Source of the DNA: Mucilaginibacter sp. L196
Lineage (GTDB): Bacteria; Bacteroidota; Bacteroidia; Sphingobacteriales; Sphingobacteriaceae
Assembly: GCF_009765905.1 (NCBI RefSeq)
Contig: NZ_LMUO01000012.1
Coordinates: forward strand, 106,577-170,576
Direction: 5' to 3'
DNA length: 64,000 nt
The notes under the pieces were generated by a model. It did not search any database. It was given only the letters and a program-made list of their open reading frames with translations, and was not told where the DNA came from. The position numbers were made by a program, and so were the translations under genes. This document shows positions 28,645-37,596 of the stretch, one piece after another; positions within the stretch are counted from its first letter, which is position 1; every line of letters starts with the position of its first letter.

Positions 28645-30405
28645 TTAGCTAACTCTTTTGCCCTGCAATAACATATTCATCGCGTCATCCAATGAACCGG
28701 CCCGTGTAACTTCGCCTGAATTTACAAAGAAAATTTCATCAGCATTACGGATGGTATTTAACCTGTGAGCGATAATAACCCGTGTAGTAGTTTCGGGTAG
28801 TTTATTTAAAATGTCTTCCAACAGTTTTTCTGTGATGGTATCAATGTTGGCAGTCGCTTCATCCAAAATTAAAATATCCGGGTTTCGAAGCACGGCACGC
28901 ATAAAGGCTATCAACTGTTTCTGGCCTAAACTCACACTATCACCACTTGATACAACTTTTGTTTCGAGCCCCTGCTCAAAAAGCGCCAGCAGGCTTTCTA
29001 AATTAGCATCGGTTATAACCTTTTCTAATTGTTCGTTGGTATAATCGTGGTATAGCGCATTACCATACAATATATTTTCCTTTACAGTGCCCGTAAACAA
29101 GAATGGTTCCTGCAAAATAAAACCGATCTTATTTGTTTTATCTACCGGATCATATGAGCGCAGATCCCTACCATCCAACAAAATTGTTCCCGCGGTTGGA
29201 TCATACAAACGGGCTATTAATGATGCTGTTGTAGTTTTACCGCCGCCTGTTGGGCCAACCAATGCATAAGTTTTTCCCTTTTCTAGCTTAAAGCTGATGT
29301 TGTGCAGGATCTCCTGCCCTTCAACATAGCCAAAGTGCACATTCCTGAACTCTAATAGCGGGGACGATGGTTCAACTACATTACTATTAAGTTTAACCAG
29401 GTTGGTTTCTAATGATAATATCTGCGAAATCCTGTCCCACCCAGCCATCGCTAACTGGAAGTTAGCCCACAACGTTGCCAGTTGCCTTAATGGGTTGTAA
29501 AAAAGCGTAGCATAAGACAAATATGCTATTAAACCACCGATACCGATATCCCCAATACTTATCAGATAAATACCAAAGGCCAGCACCATTAACTGCGCCA
29601 TGCTTGAGAAAAAGCTATAAACCGGCAACAAAACATTATTAGCCAGGCCTGCCCCTATTGCAGTACGGTAGTTATCCTGATTAGCTTCATCAAAACGCTT
29701 GCGGAAGTAATCGCGGCGGTTGAAGGCAATGATCACCCTGAAATTATTCAGGCTTTCCTGTATCTCGGCACTCATACCGCCAACGCTTTTCAGGTTGACA
29801 GCATTCTTACGTTTTACCCAGGCAGAGGTAACCAAAGTAAATATCAATATAAAAATACCAGGCGATAACGCGGCCGCACCCAGTTTAATATTGATAACCA
29901 ATAAAAACACACCCGCCCCCACCATGGTTGCAATGTTGCCAATGAACTGCATGAGCGATTGCGAGAAAAACTGGTTAAGCTTATCAGTATCATTATTCAC
30001 GCGGGATATCAGGTCACCTGCTTTGTTTTGGTTAAAGAAATCAACCGGTAGTTGCTGTAATTTGTTAAAAATGGCGTTACGCAATGTATATAGCATGCGC
30101 TGGCCTACACTACCCATTAATTTTGTTTGAAAGTAACTGGTTACCAAAGCTCCCAGATACATACAAAGTAAAATACCTCCGTAAAACAGCACCCCGTTAA
30201 AATCCTTATGCGACACATATTTATCAATGGTGTAACCAATAATAAATGGCCCCAATAAGTTTAAGGTAGCGTTAGTTAAGATAGCGCCTAAGGCTATAAA
30301 TAAATTCTTGCGTTCGTGCTCAATTAATTGCAGCAGTTTTTTAAGCCCTGTTAGGGTTGATGTTTTTTGCTGTTTGCCCGAAAGACTGTTAAGATCGTAG
30401 TTCAT
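28645..30405 (-). CDS. ABC exporter, ATP-hydrolysing half of a heterodimer
   Basis: A 586-residue half-transporter: six membrane helices (about 35-310) and a nucleotide-binding domain (350-580). Walker A GPTGGGKT (384-391), Walker B ILILDE with its catalytic Glu516, and switch His547 are intact. The signature loop is atypical: VSLGQ (491-495) instead of LSGGQ. Together with the neighbour this is the pattern of an asymmetric heterodimer. The functional ATP site would be built from this Walker A/B/His set and the neighbour's LSGGQ. The likely role is export of a drug, lipid or peptide, but the substrate is unknown. Confidence 0.93.
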   Translation of the reverse strand: MNYDLNSLSGKQQKTSTLTGLKKLLQLIEHERKNLFIALGAILTNATLNLLGPFIIGYTIDKYVSHKDFNGVLFYGGILLCMYLGALVTSYFQTKLMGSVGQRMLYTLRNAIFNKLQQLPVDFFNQNKAGDLISRVNNDTDKLNQFFSQSLMQFIGNIATMVGAGVFLLVINIKLGAAALSPGIFILIFTLVTSAWVKRKNAVNLKSVGGMSAEIQESLNNFRVIIAFNRRDYFRKRFDEANQDNYRTAIGAGLANNVLLPVYSFFSSMAQLMVLAFGIYLISIGDIGIGGLIAYLSYATLFYNPLRQLATLWANFQLAMAGWDRISQILSLETNLVKLNSNVVEPSSPLLEFRNVHFGYVEGQEILHNISFKLEKGKTYALVGPTGGGKTTTASLIARLYDPTAGTILLDGRDLRSYDPVDKTNKIGFILQEPFLFTGTVKENILYGNALYHDYTNEQLEKVITDANLESLLALFEQGLETKVVSSGDSVSLGQKQLIAFMRAVLRNPDILILDEATANIDTITEKLLEDILNKLPETTTRVIIAHRLNTIRNADEIFFVNSGEVTRAGSLDDAMNMLLQGKRVS

Positions 30406-30430
30406 TTTTTATATTTTTCCTTCGGGATAA

Positions 30431-32191
30431 TTATTTAACTGCATTAATTTCGTAAGCATTGGTACTTTGTTGTGAGTCGAATATCTGCACATACTCAGGG
30501 CTATTATGCATCAATTCATCGTGTGTGCCTGATGCAACAATTTCGCCTTGCGTGAGTACAATTATCTGATCATAATGCTCCACAGCGCCTATTTTCTGGG
30601 TTACCGACACCAGTGTGAGGCCCGGATAGTTCTTTTGTACATTGGCGAGGATCTTTTTCTCGGTATTATTATCAACCCGGGCGGTAAAATCATCCAGCAA
30701 TAAAACCTTTGGATTAACGGCCAGCGCCCTTGCTAACATAATACGTTGTTTTTGTCCGCCTGAAAGGCTTGATCCACGTTCAGAAACTATGGTGCTTAAT
30801 CCCTCGGGTAAGCCATCGATAAACCCTCTTAATTCAGCGGTATCAATCGCTTTTTCTAATGATTCATCAGTTACAGTATCGCTGAAAGCGATATTCTCCC
30901 TGATGCTCATGTTGAAGATGATACTATCCTGAAAAACAAAACCAACCTGGCTATGGAAAGATTCGTTATTGTATTCGTCTATTGTTCTGCCATCAAATTC
31001 AACCAATCCGCTGGTAGGGTTTATTAAACCTGTTAACAAATACAGTAGTTGTGATTTACCAGCAGCCGTAGGACCGATAATAGCGATTTTAGACCCTGCA
31101 TTTACTGAGAAAGATATATTTTTCAGTGCAGGTTTTTGTCCGTATAAAACTGATATATCTTTTAGTTCGATATTACCTTGCAATGTTTCTTTAAGCGTTC
31201 CTTTGCGTTGGGTATCTACACTATCCAAAACAATGCTTATACGATCAAATGAAGCGGTAGCCTGTGCTATGATATTACTCATAAAACCGATAACCAATAT
31301 CGGGAATATCAACAACGACAAATAACTGTTGAACGCCGCGAAATTACCCAGGCTCATACTGCCGGCAATTACATAATGACCGCCAAGTATCAATATACTT
31401 AAAGCCGCCATGTTAGCTGTAAAAGTTATAACCGGTACCAAACTGGCAAACAAGCGTAAAATGCTTAAGCCAAACTCTTTAGCTTTGGTATTGGCTTGTA
31501 AAAACTTGTCGTATTCCAGTTGTTGTGAGTTGATGACACGAATAAGTGCCGAACCCAATATACTCTCGTTGATGATTTTGTTTAACCAGTCAATAACCGC
31601 GCGGCTTTCTTTAAACAATGCCCTTACTTTCTTCAATACATAGAAAAATGTACCGCCAATAATTGGAATAATCGCGATAACACATAATGCTAACCGCCAG
31701 TTAATGGTTAATAATAAGATACTCGCTCCTATAATGGTAAACAAAGATGACGCGATGGATACGATGGCCTGCGAAACAAACATCTTTATAGAATCAACAT
31801 CGGCAGTAAGGTTAGTAAGTAACTTGGATGGGTTTACCGCCTCGATGAAAGCATAGCTTTGTTGTGATATTTTTTCAGAAAGTTTGCTGCGGAGATCTCG
31901 TGCAACCCGTTCTGATGCATAGGTTTGTATTACGCTTTGCATATAGGTAAATATAAAAATACCTATAACGGCAATGGTAAACTCAATGATTATTGGTCTG
32001 TATTCAAAATGTTTGTGGGTATACGCATCAATACCGTTAGCCACTATTTTAGGGAGCAACAAGGTGATACCATTACTAAAAAGCGCGAAAACTACCAGGA
32101 ATATGACCAGGCCCATATAAGGTTTAAGCAGGCTGAAAATACCTGCCTTTTTGGGAGCTTGACTTTTAGACTGATCGGTTTGTTTTTCCAT
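30431..32191 (-). CDS. ABC exporter, degenerate half of a heterodimer
   Basis: A 586-residue half-transporter with the same layout as the next gene. Walker A GPTAAGKS (373-380) and a canonical LSGGQ (476-480) are present. The catalytic Glu after Walker B is Asp501 (VLLLDD), and the switch His is Gln532 (SVTQK). It therefore supplies a degenerate, non-hydrolysing ATP site but a good signature loop for its partner. It is the first gene of the unit, followed 25 bases later by the other half and then by the Nudix-type regulator. Confidence 0.93.
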   Translation of the reverse strand: MEKQTDQSKSQAPKKAGIFSLLKPYMGLVIFLVVFALFSNGITLLLPKIVANGIDAYTHKHFEYRPIIIEFTIAVIGIFIFTYMQSVIQTYASERVARDLRSKLSEKISQQSYAFIEAVNPSKLLTNLTADVDSIKMFVSQAIVSIASSLFTIIGASILLLTINWRLALCVIAIIPIIGGTFFYVLKKVRALFKESRAVIDWLNKIINESILGSALIRVINSQQLEYDKFLQANTKAKEFGLSILRLFASLVPVITFTANMAALSILILGGHYVIAGSMSLGNFAAFNSYLSLLIFPILVIGFMSNIIAQATASFDRISIVLDSVDTQRKGTLKETLQGNIELKDISVLYGQKPALKNISFSVNAGSKIAIIGPTAAGKSQLLYLLTGLINPTSGLVEFDGRTIDEYNNESFHSQVGFVFQDSIIFNMSIRENIAFSDTVTDESLEKAIDTAELRGFIDGLPEGLSTIVSERGSSLSGGQKQRIMLARALAVNPKVLLLDDFTARVDNNTEKKILANVQKNYPGLTLVSVTQKIGAVEHYDQIIVLTQGEIVASGTHDELMHNSPEYVQIFDSQQSTNAYEINAVK

Positions 32192-32402
32192 CCTTATTTA
32201 AATAAGTGCAAAGCACATGTTCATAATTTCCGGTAAAAATAGCAAAGCTTTATTACGACTGCGATAAATGTTTAATTTAATGAATGAAAGCATCGTTTTG
32301 TTTAAGTTATTTTACCCGTTTAACCATGTAGACGATTTGGGAATGAAAAGATTTTAAAATACTTTTACTAAATACATACCTCGTTAATTTATCACCTCAA
32401 TC

Positions 32403-33002
32403 ATGGCTATCACATTTGATCCGCATGCACAATACAAACTGGAAGATGAACGCGTGCTTTTACGCCCGCTTAATGTTACTGATGATGAGCATCTGTTATC
32501 ATTCGCGTTACATGAGCAGGAAACCTGGCAATACTCAAGTCAGGCCGCATTTGGTGCAGATGGATTGAGCGAATACATAAGTGCTGCACTGGCAGCACGG
32601 GTTACCGGCAAGGAATATCCGTTTATTGTTTATGATAAAAAAACAGGCAGATATGCAGGTAGCACTCGTTTTTATGACATTCAACCACAAAATTTAACCT
32701 TACAGTTGGGGTATACCTGGTATGGTAAAGATTTCAGGGGTACTGGATTGAACAAGCACTGCAAATTTTTATTGCTACAGTTTGCGTTTGAAGAGCTGGG
32801 TATGGTGCGTGTTGAATTTAGAGCTGATGCCCGGAATGACCGCAGCATAGCAGCTATGAAAAGTATTGGCTGTACGGTTGAAGGCATTATGCGCAGCAAC
32901 ATACCTACCCGTGAAGGTGGCAGGCGCGACTCCATTATATTAAGTATACTAAAAAGCGAATGGGAAAGCGTTGTTAAACAACGTTTAAAAGATCGCTTAT
33001 AA
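32403..33002 (+). CDS. GNAT N-acetyltransferase, RimJ/RimL type
   Basis: A 199-residue acetyltransferase. The N-terminal LEDERVLLRPLNVTDDEHLL, the central TWYGKDFRGTGLNKHCKFLL (acetyl-CoA loop region) and RADARNDRSIAAMKSIGCTV are those of the RimJ/RimL-like GNAT branch. The acceptor could be a ribosomal protein N-terminus or a small amine and cannot be told from sequence. It is divergent from the ABC operon across 211 bases and convergent with the LacI-type regulator. Confidence 0.9.
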   Translation: MAITFDPHAQYKLEDERVLLRPLNVTDDEHLLSFALHEQETWQYSSQAAFGADGLSEYISAALAARVTGKEYPFIVYDKKTGRYAGSTRFYDIQPQNLTLQLGYTWYGKDFRGTGLNKHCKFLLLQFAFEELGMVRVEFRADARNDRSIAAMKSIGCTVEGIMRSNIPTREGGRRDSIILSILKSEWESVVKQRLKDRL

Positions 33003-33011
33003 AATCGAATC

Positions 33012-34055
33012 TTATTTTACTGCCGATAATTTAGTATTAACCTGTGATGAGCCTCTGTATATCAAATCATTTTGCAGCGTTACTTTTTTGTTATCGGTGT
33101 TAGGGGTTGATGAATCCAGTTTACTTAACAATATATTTATGGTATTGGCTGCAATCTCTTCTACAGGTTGCGCAATAGCGGTGACTGATGGCGAGTACAA
33201 TTCAAAAACATCATGATCATCAAAAGAGATAACCGCAATATCATCGGGTACCCGGATACCCATGTTGTGAATTACTTTTAAACCACAAGTACCAATACGG
33301 TTTGTGCCGAATATTATAGCATCCAGATCCTTATTATTTTTAAGGAAATCGGCAATTGGCTCCAACATATATTTAGTCTCCTGGTTAAAAACAACTTCTT
33401 TAATATAAGATTGTAAGTTATTTTGCTCCAATGCTTTCTTATAACCATCCAAACGTGCCTGCATTTGGGTTTGATGAGATTCTAAAGTAATAAAAGCTAT
33501 TTTTTTATACCCTTGCTCCACTAAATATTCTGTAGCGGTATAGGTGCTATCCAAATTATCAGTTACTACATAGCTACAATCAATACCCGGGAAATACCTG
33601 TCGAATAAAACAACCGGCAGGTCATCCTTTAATAATTCAGCAATATCTTCTTCCACACCAACAGGCGGGGCTATAATGTAACCATCAACATGCCTGTCGC
33701 GAAACATCCCAATCAGATCGCGTGTTTTATCAGCATCATTATCAGTACTGCAATAAATTATCCTGTAACCGTTTTTATAGGCCCCATCCTCAATATAACG
33801 GGCAATGTTTGCAAAAAACGGATCGGCAATATTTTCAACCATCAAACCGATAATATGCGATTTGCCGGTACGTAAGCTTTTAGCTAAAGAGTTAGGCTTA
33901 TAACCAACTTCTTTTACAAATTTCAATACCCGCTCAACAAGCTCCTCGCTTATCCGTTTTTCCCTGGCGCGGCCATTCAAGATAAAGGATACCGTAGTTT
34001 TTGATATATTGAGTTTATTGGCAATATCAACTATTGACAGCTTCTTCTTAATCAT
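33012..34055 (-). CDS. LacI family transcriptional regulator
   Basis: A 347-residue regulator. The N-terminal HTH and hinge helix (SIVDIANKLNISKTTVSFIL, then VGYKPNSLAKSLR) are typical. A periplasmic-binding-like sensor domain follows, with IIGLMVENIADPFFANIARY. It should bind a sugar or nucleotide ligand and repress nearby catabolic genes. The GH127 gene starts upstream on the same strand and ends 134 bases before it, so an L-arabinose-type effector is possible, by inference only. I looked for a palindromic operator in both flanks and found none convincing. Confidence 0.93.
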   Translation of the reverse strand: MIKKKLSIVDIANKLNISKTTVSFILNGRAREKRISEELVERVLKFVKEVGYKPNSLAKSLRTGKSHIIGLMVENIADPFFANIARYIEDGAYKNGYRIIYCSTDNDADKTRDLIGMFRDRHVDGYIIAPPVGVEEDIAELLKDDLPVVLFDRYFPGIDCSYVVTDNLDSTYTATEYLVEQGYKKIAFITLESHQTQMQARLDGYKKALEQNNLQSYIKEVVFNQETKYMLEPIADFLKNNKDLDAIIFGTNRIGTCGLKVIHNMGIRVPDDIAVISFDDHDVFELYSPSVTAIAQPVEEIAANTINILLSKLDSSTPNTDNKKVTLQNDLIYRGSSQVNTKLSAVK

Positions 34056-34189
34056 CAGGATTTGATATATAATTTAAAGGTTATAAAAGAATAATAAGCT
34101 AATATAGAATCAATTTATCGATTTACCAATAAAACAAACAATAACAAAGCCGATACATCATTATTGTATAATGAAATAATAAAATCGTT

Positions 34190-36229
34190 TTACTTGACCA
34201 CCGGAAATGCTGATATTCTTAATCGCGCACCACCCATTGGTACCAACGTTAATGTTTTTTCAGGTTGATCTGATACCACCGGGCTTGGTGGCAATATCGC
34301 GCATAATCCGTATTGATCAATTGTCCACGATGTTATTTGCTTGCCTTTTGCCACAAGTTGTATTGGTGCATTTGTATTGGTGAATGGATTATCATCTTTT
34401 GGCCAGCTCTTTTTAATCACCGCAAAAGACGCCGCTGCATCTTTATCTAGCAACAATCCATAATTCCATGGGGATGCTGCATAAATATCATAAGCAGGCC
34501 ATTTAGCCGGATCGACGGTTTTTTGCCAGCCTGCATCGCCCTGTACATCAACCTTACTATTCTTTTTGACATAGTTTTCAGCAATTTTCAGCGAGAATGT
34601 CAGCGGGCCATAATTAACGCTAACGCTATTTTTATTATTTCCCCACGTTTTAACCTTTATATGCATAGGTAGTTGCAATGCGACCACATCGCCGTTTTTC
34701 CAGGTATAGGTTAGTTTTATATACTTGCCGGGCACCGCATTAACCGGGATTACTTTACCATTAACTTTTACATTTGCGTTATTACACCAAGCTGGTATAC
34801 GTAAATAAAGCGGGAATTTAACGCTGGCAGCTACATTAATGCGAAAACTAACCTGCTCTTCAAACGGGTAGTGTGTGCTTTCAGTTATATTAACTTTTTG
34901 GCCATTGCCTGCAACTGCATTAACCTGCCCGTCGCTGTATAATTGGGCAGCTAAGCCTTTATCCGGTGTAGCCATCCAACTATTTTCGGCATAATACACC
35001 CAGCCCGCAGCATGATTATGTTGGCAGCAACGGCTACTGAAAGGGTTCATAGCTAAAAACGGACCGTCATTAGCAATACCCGGTGAATGATTTTTACTGT
35101 CACTTACCACCATATTAGGAGCCGTTAAATACCGGAGTGCTTTATAATCTGAAGTAAACGCTGCCGGGAATGTATTAAAAGCCACGTCTTCGCAGTTATC
35201 GGCCCAAAAAGTATCACCTGTAAATTGCAATAAATACTCATCCGATGTCATTTGCTCAACCATTCCGCAAGTTTCAACGGCTTGCCTTGGGTCGGTATAA
35301 CCTTGCCTGGCATTTTCATCAGCCCCAAACATGCCGCCGGGTACTTGCCCGTAAATATTACGCACAAGGTTAAAATCAGCATAACTCGCATTCAAATCAG
35401 ATAATAAATGACTTTGCAGGTAATAAGTCGCCGGCTCGCGGAAACATTCGGCTACGTTTACATTGTGCCAGTTAGGTAAATTATTTGCCTGGCGCCAATT
35501 TGCTGTGCAACGATCAAGTTTTGTAGCCAAATCCAAAAGCCATGTTTCGCCGGTACGATTATATAGCCAATAAACACTTAAAAGATTATCTCCGCCCCGG
35601 CTATTTTCCCAATAATCCTGCAAAAACTTATCATCAGGAATGCTCAGTTCCCATTTAAAATACTTGCGCATTAAATTAATTACACGTGCGTCTTTAGAAT
35701 ATTCATAATAGGATTGCAGGCACCACAACATGGGCATGTTAGTCCACAGGTCGCGTTTACCCTCCCCTTTATATACCAGCGGCCCAAAATCGCCATTAGA
35801 GCGCTGGTTATTAATTACAGCATCTATCCAAAATTTGGTAGTGGCCAGCATCCGCTTATCATTCAGCATATAAGCTATATCGCCATAACCTTTTAACCAG
35901 TAAGGCAATTCTTCCCACCCATATTTACCTAAACCACTTTTATTTAGCCATGCGTTATCTGTTCTGTTAAGCCAGATGCTTATTTCATCTAAATGACCGG
36001 TAAGCCCGGCACTTTGCAATTCTAATTGTTTTTTTAACCAGCCTCCTGGCTTTATTGAGCCAATTGGGAGCTTAATAAAAGCCTGTTTTAGTAAAGGAAA
36101 TTTATTGCTTACATAAAATGTATTTATGCTATTCGTATCGGGTTTAGTTACAACAGCAGCCTTTATGCTTTGAGCTTGTGTGCTAAAACATCCAAGCACG
36201 AAAATAATTGGCAGTAGTAGGTTCTTCAT
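34190..36229 (-). CDS. Glycoside hydrolase family 127 (beta-L-arabinofuranosidase-like)
   Basis: About 679 residues with a signal peptide (MKNLLLPIIFVLGCFSTQAQ). The DUF1680/GH127 core has GGWLKKQLELQSAGLTGHLD near the start, EPATYYLQSHLL in the middle, and the zinc-thiolate site. In the characterised Bifidobacterium enzyme that site is Glu-x-Cys plus a Cys-Cys pair, one of them the nucleophile; here they are Glu319-x-Cys321 and Cys401-Cys402. All four are present, so the enzyme is likely active on beta-L-arabinofuranosides of plant cell walls. I chose ATG 36229 over an in-frame TTG six codons upstream (36247), because the signal peptide begins at this ATG. Confidence 0.9.
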   Translation of the reverse strand: MKNLLLPIIFVLGCFSTQAQSIKAAVVTKPDTNSINTFYVSNKFPLLKQAFIKLPIGSIKPGGWLKKQLELQSAGLTGHLDEISIWLNRTDNAWLNKSGLGKYGWEELPYWLKGYGDIAYMLNDKRMLATTKFWIDAVINNQRSNGDFGPLVYKGEGKRDLWTNMPMLWCLQSYYEYSKDARVINLMRKYFKWELSIPDDKFLQDYWENSRGGDNLLSVYWLYNRTGETWLLDLATKLDRCTANWRQANNLPNWHNVNVAECFREPATYYLQSHLLSDLNASYADFNLVRNIYGQVPGGMFGADENARQGYTDPRQAVETCGMVEQMTSDEYLLQFTGDTFWADNCEDVAFNTFPAAFTSDYKALRYLTAPNMVVSDSKNHSPGIANDGPFLAMNPFSSRCCQHNHAAGWVYYAENSWMATPDKGLAAQLYSDGQVNAVAGNGQKVNITESTHYPFEEQVSFRINVAASVKFPLYLRIPAWCNNANVKVNGKVIPVNAVPGKYIKLTYTWKNGDVVALQLPMHIKVKTWGNNKNSVSVNYGPLTFSLKIAENYVKKNSKVDVQGDAGWQKTVDPAKWPAYDIYAASPWNYGLLLDKDAAASFAVIKKSWPKDDNPFTNTNAPIQLVAKGKQITSWTIDQYGLCAILPPSPVVSDQPEKTLTLVPMGGARLRISAFPVVK

Positions 36230-36382
36230 GGTAGATAAAAAAAGCAATTTATCATTATTTTAATAAATGTGTATGTAACATTAAAAAACCATTCTCCGTC
36301 CATTTAGAATTAATCCGGATTGCACTTTAATATTTGAGTGTTATACAAGTTGATTACCTTCGGGCACAAACAAAAAATATAC

Positions 36383-36607
36383 ATGGCAACAACAAAACTT
36401 ACCATAAATAACAACGGATCGGTTAAAATAGACGGCGATTTTGAGATAGTAGATATGCAAGGCAACAACTACGGTTTACAAGGCAGAACTGTTGTAAGCA
36501 TTTGCCGTTGTGGCCTATCAGCAAACAAACCATTTTGTGATGGCGCGCATAAAAACCATTTTGAGCACAATGCTATCGCATTTGATCTGCCTCCAAAAAA
36601 GGTATAA
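36383..36607 (+). CDS. CDGSH iron-sulfur domain protein
   Basis: A 74-residue protein with the complete CDGSH motif C-x-C-x2-S-x3-P-x-C-D-G-A-H (CRCGLSANKPFCDGAH). The three Cys and one His hold a [2Fe-2S] cluster. It probably acts as a redox or Fe-S carrier protein in the cytoplasm. The start is ATG 36383 (MATTKLT); a GTG 15 codons upstream would add a tail unlike the family. Its stop lies 12 bases before truA, so the two are likely co-transcribed. Confidence 0.92.
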   Translation: MATTKLTINNNGSVKIDGDFEIVDMQGNNYGLQGRTVVSICRCGLSANKPFCDGAHKNHFEHNAIAFDLPPKKV

Positions 36608-36619
36608 CACGCTAAATAT

Positions 36620-37423
36620 TTGAGGTACTTTTTTCATATCGGTTACCACGGCACCAATTATTGCGGATGGCAAAAACATCCGGAAGCGTTAAGTGTGCAA
36701 CAGGTTTTGGAAACCAACTTAACCAAACTGTTAAAAGTACCCATTTACATTTCCGGTTGCGGGCGAACTGACGCGCAGGTACATGCGAGTCAGTTTTTTT
36801 TCCATGTTGATATTGAGCAGGAATGGGATTTTGATCTTTTTTTCCGCCTGAATAAAATATTGCCGGATGATATTGCCGTTTTTGACATCATCCCGGTGGA
36901 GGACCTGCCCCATGCCCGTTTTGATACTATACAACGCAGCTACGATTACTTTATCCATACTTATAAAGACCCGTTTTTGAGTAGGTTCAGCTCTTTTTAT
37001 GCAGAAAAGGGTCTCGATCTACATAAAATGAAGTATGCCGTGGCATTACTACCCAACTACAGCGATTATAGAGCCTTCTGCAAAATGCCCGACCGCATTG
37101 ATCATACCATCTGCCACGTAAGCACAGCCAGCTTGTTTACAGATAAGAATAGCGACAGAATTCGTTTTCATATCTCGGCTAATCGTTTTTTAAGTAAGAT
37201 GATCCGCATTATTGTGGGGCGTTTGCTGGAAATTGGCAAAGGCGAAATGAGTGTTGATGAGTTTGAACATTATCTTGCTGAGAAGATCACACCGCAAATT
37301 ATTATTCCCGCTTACCCGCAGGGTTTATATCTATCAAAAGTTACTTATCCTTATTTAGATTTACCGGTTAAAAGTACGTTTTCGACAATGATGACCGAGG
37401 GAACTGATTGGATTAAGTTATAA
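36620..37423 (+). CDS. truA: tRNA pseudouridine synthase A
   Basis: TruA makes pseudouridine at positions 38-40 of tRNA anticodon arms. In this 267-residue protein the catalytic Asp sits in GRTDAQVHA, and the RYFFHIGYHGTNYCGWQ start and AFCK motif region are family-typical. The start codon is TTG at 36620. The reading frame has a stop at 36605-36607 (which is also the CDGSH gene's own stop) and no ATG or GTG in between, and the conserved RYFFHI strand begins at the second codon. It is followed 27 bases later by a palindromic repeat. Confidence 0.95.
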   Translation: MRYFFHIGYHGTNYCGWQKHPEALSVQQVLETNLTKLLKVPIYISGCGRTDAQVHASQFFFHVDIEQEWDFDLFFRLNKILPDDIAVFDIIPVEDLPHARFDTIQRSYDYFIHTYKDPFLSRFSSFYAEKGLDLHKMKYAVALLPNYSDYRAFCKMPDRIDHTICHVSTASLFTDKNSDRIRFHISANRFLSKMIRIIVGRLLEIGKGEMSVDEFEHYLAEKITPQIIIPAYPQGLYLSKVTYPYLDLPVKSTFSTMMTEGTDWIKL

Positions 37424-37450
37424 TTATCGCATCCTTGTCGTTCCTCCTTC

Positions 37451-37526
37451 TTGTCATTCTGAGCGGAGCGAAGAATCTGTAAAGTAGTTTACAAGCGTAC
37501 AGATTCTTCGTTCCTCAGAATGACAA
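37451..37526. repeat. Dispersed palindrome, copy 5 (chimeric arms)
   Basis: The left arm is the GAGCGGAGCGAAG version and the right arm the complement of the shorter GAGGAACGAAG version, so the stem has an internal bulge. The loop (AAAGTAGTTTACA type) matches those of copies 1 and 3. It lies 27 bases after the truA stop. Confidence 0.88.
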
Positions 37527-37596
37527 TTTTGTTTAGTAGATGACAAGCAACGGTTTAATTTAAAATAGGTAAATTCGCGGCTTAATATATTTTTTG

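Noticed and set aside
33012..36382. LacI operator candidates near 34110-34190 and 36240-36290
   Set aside because: The AT-rich partial palindromes (around ATCGAT and AAATCGTTTT) break down when the arms are paired base by base.
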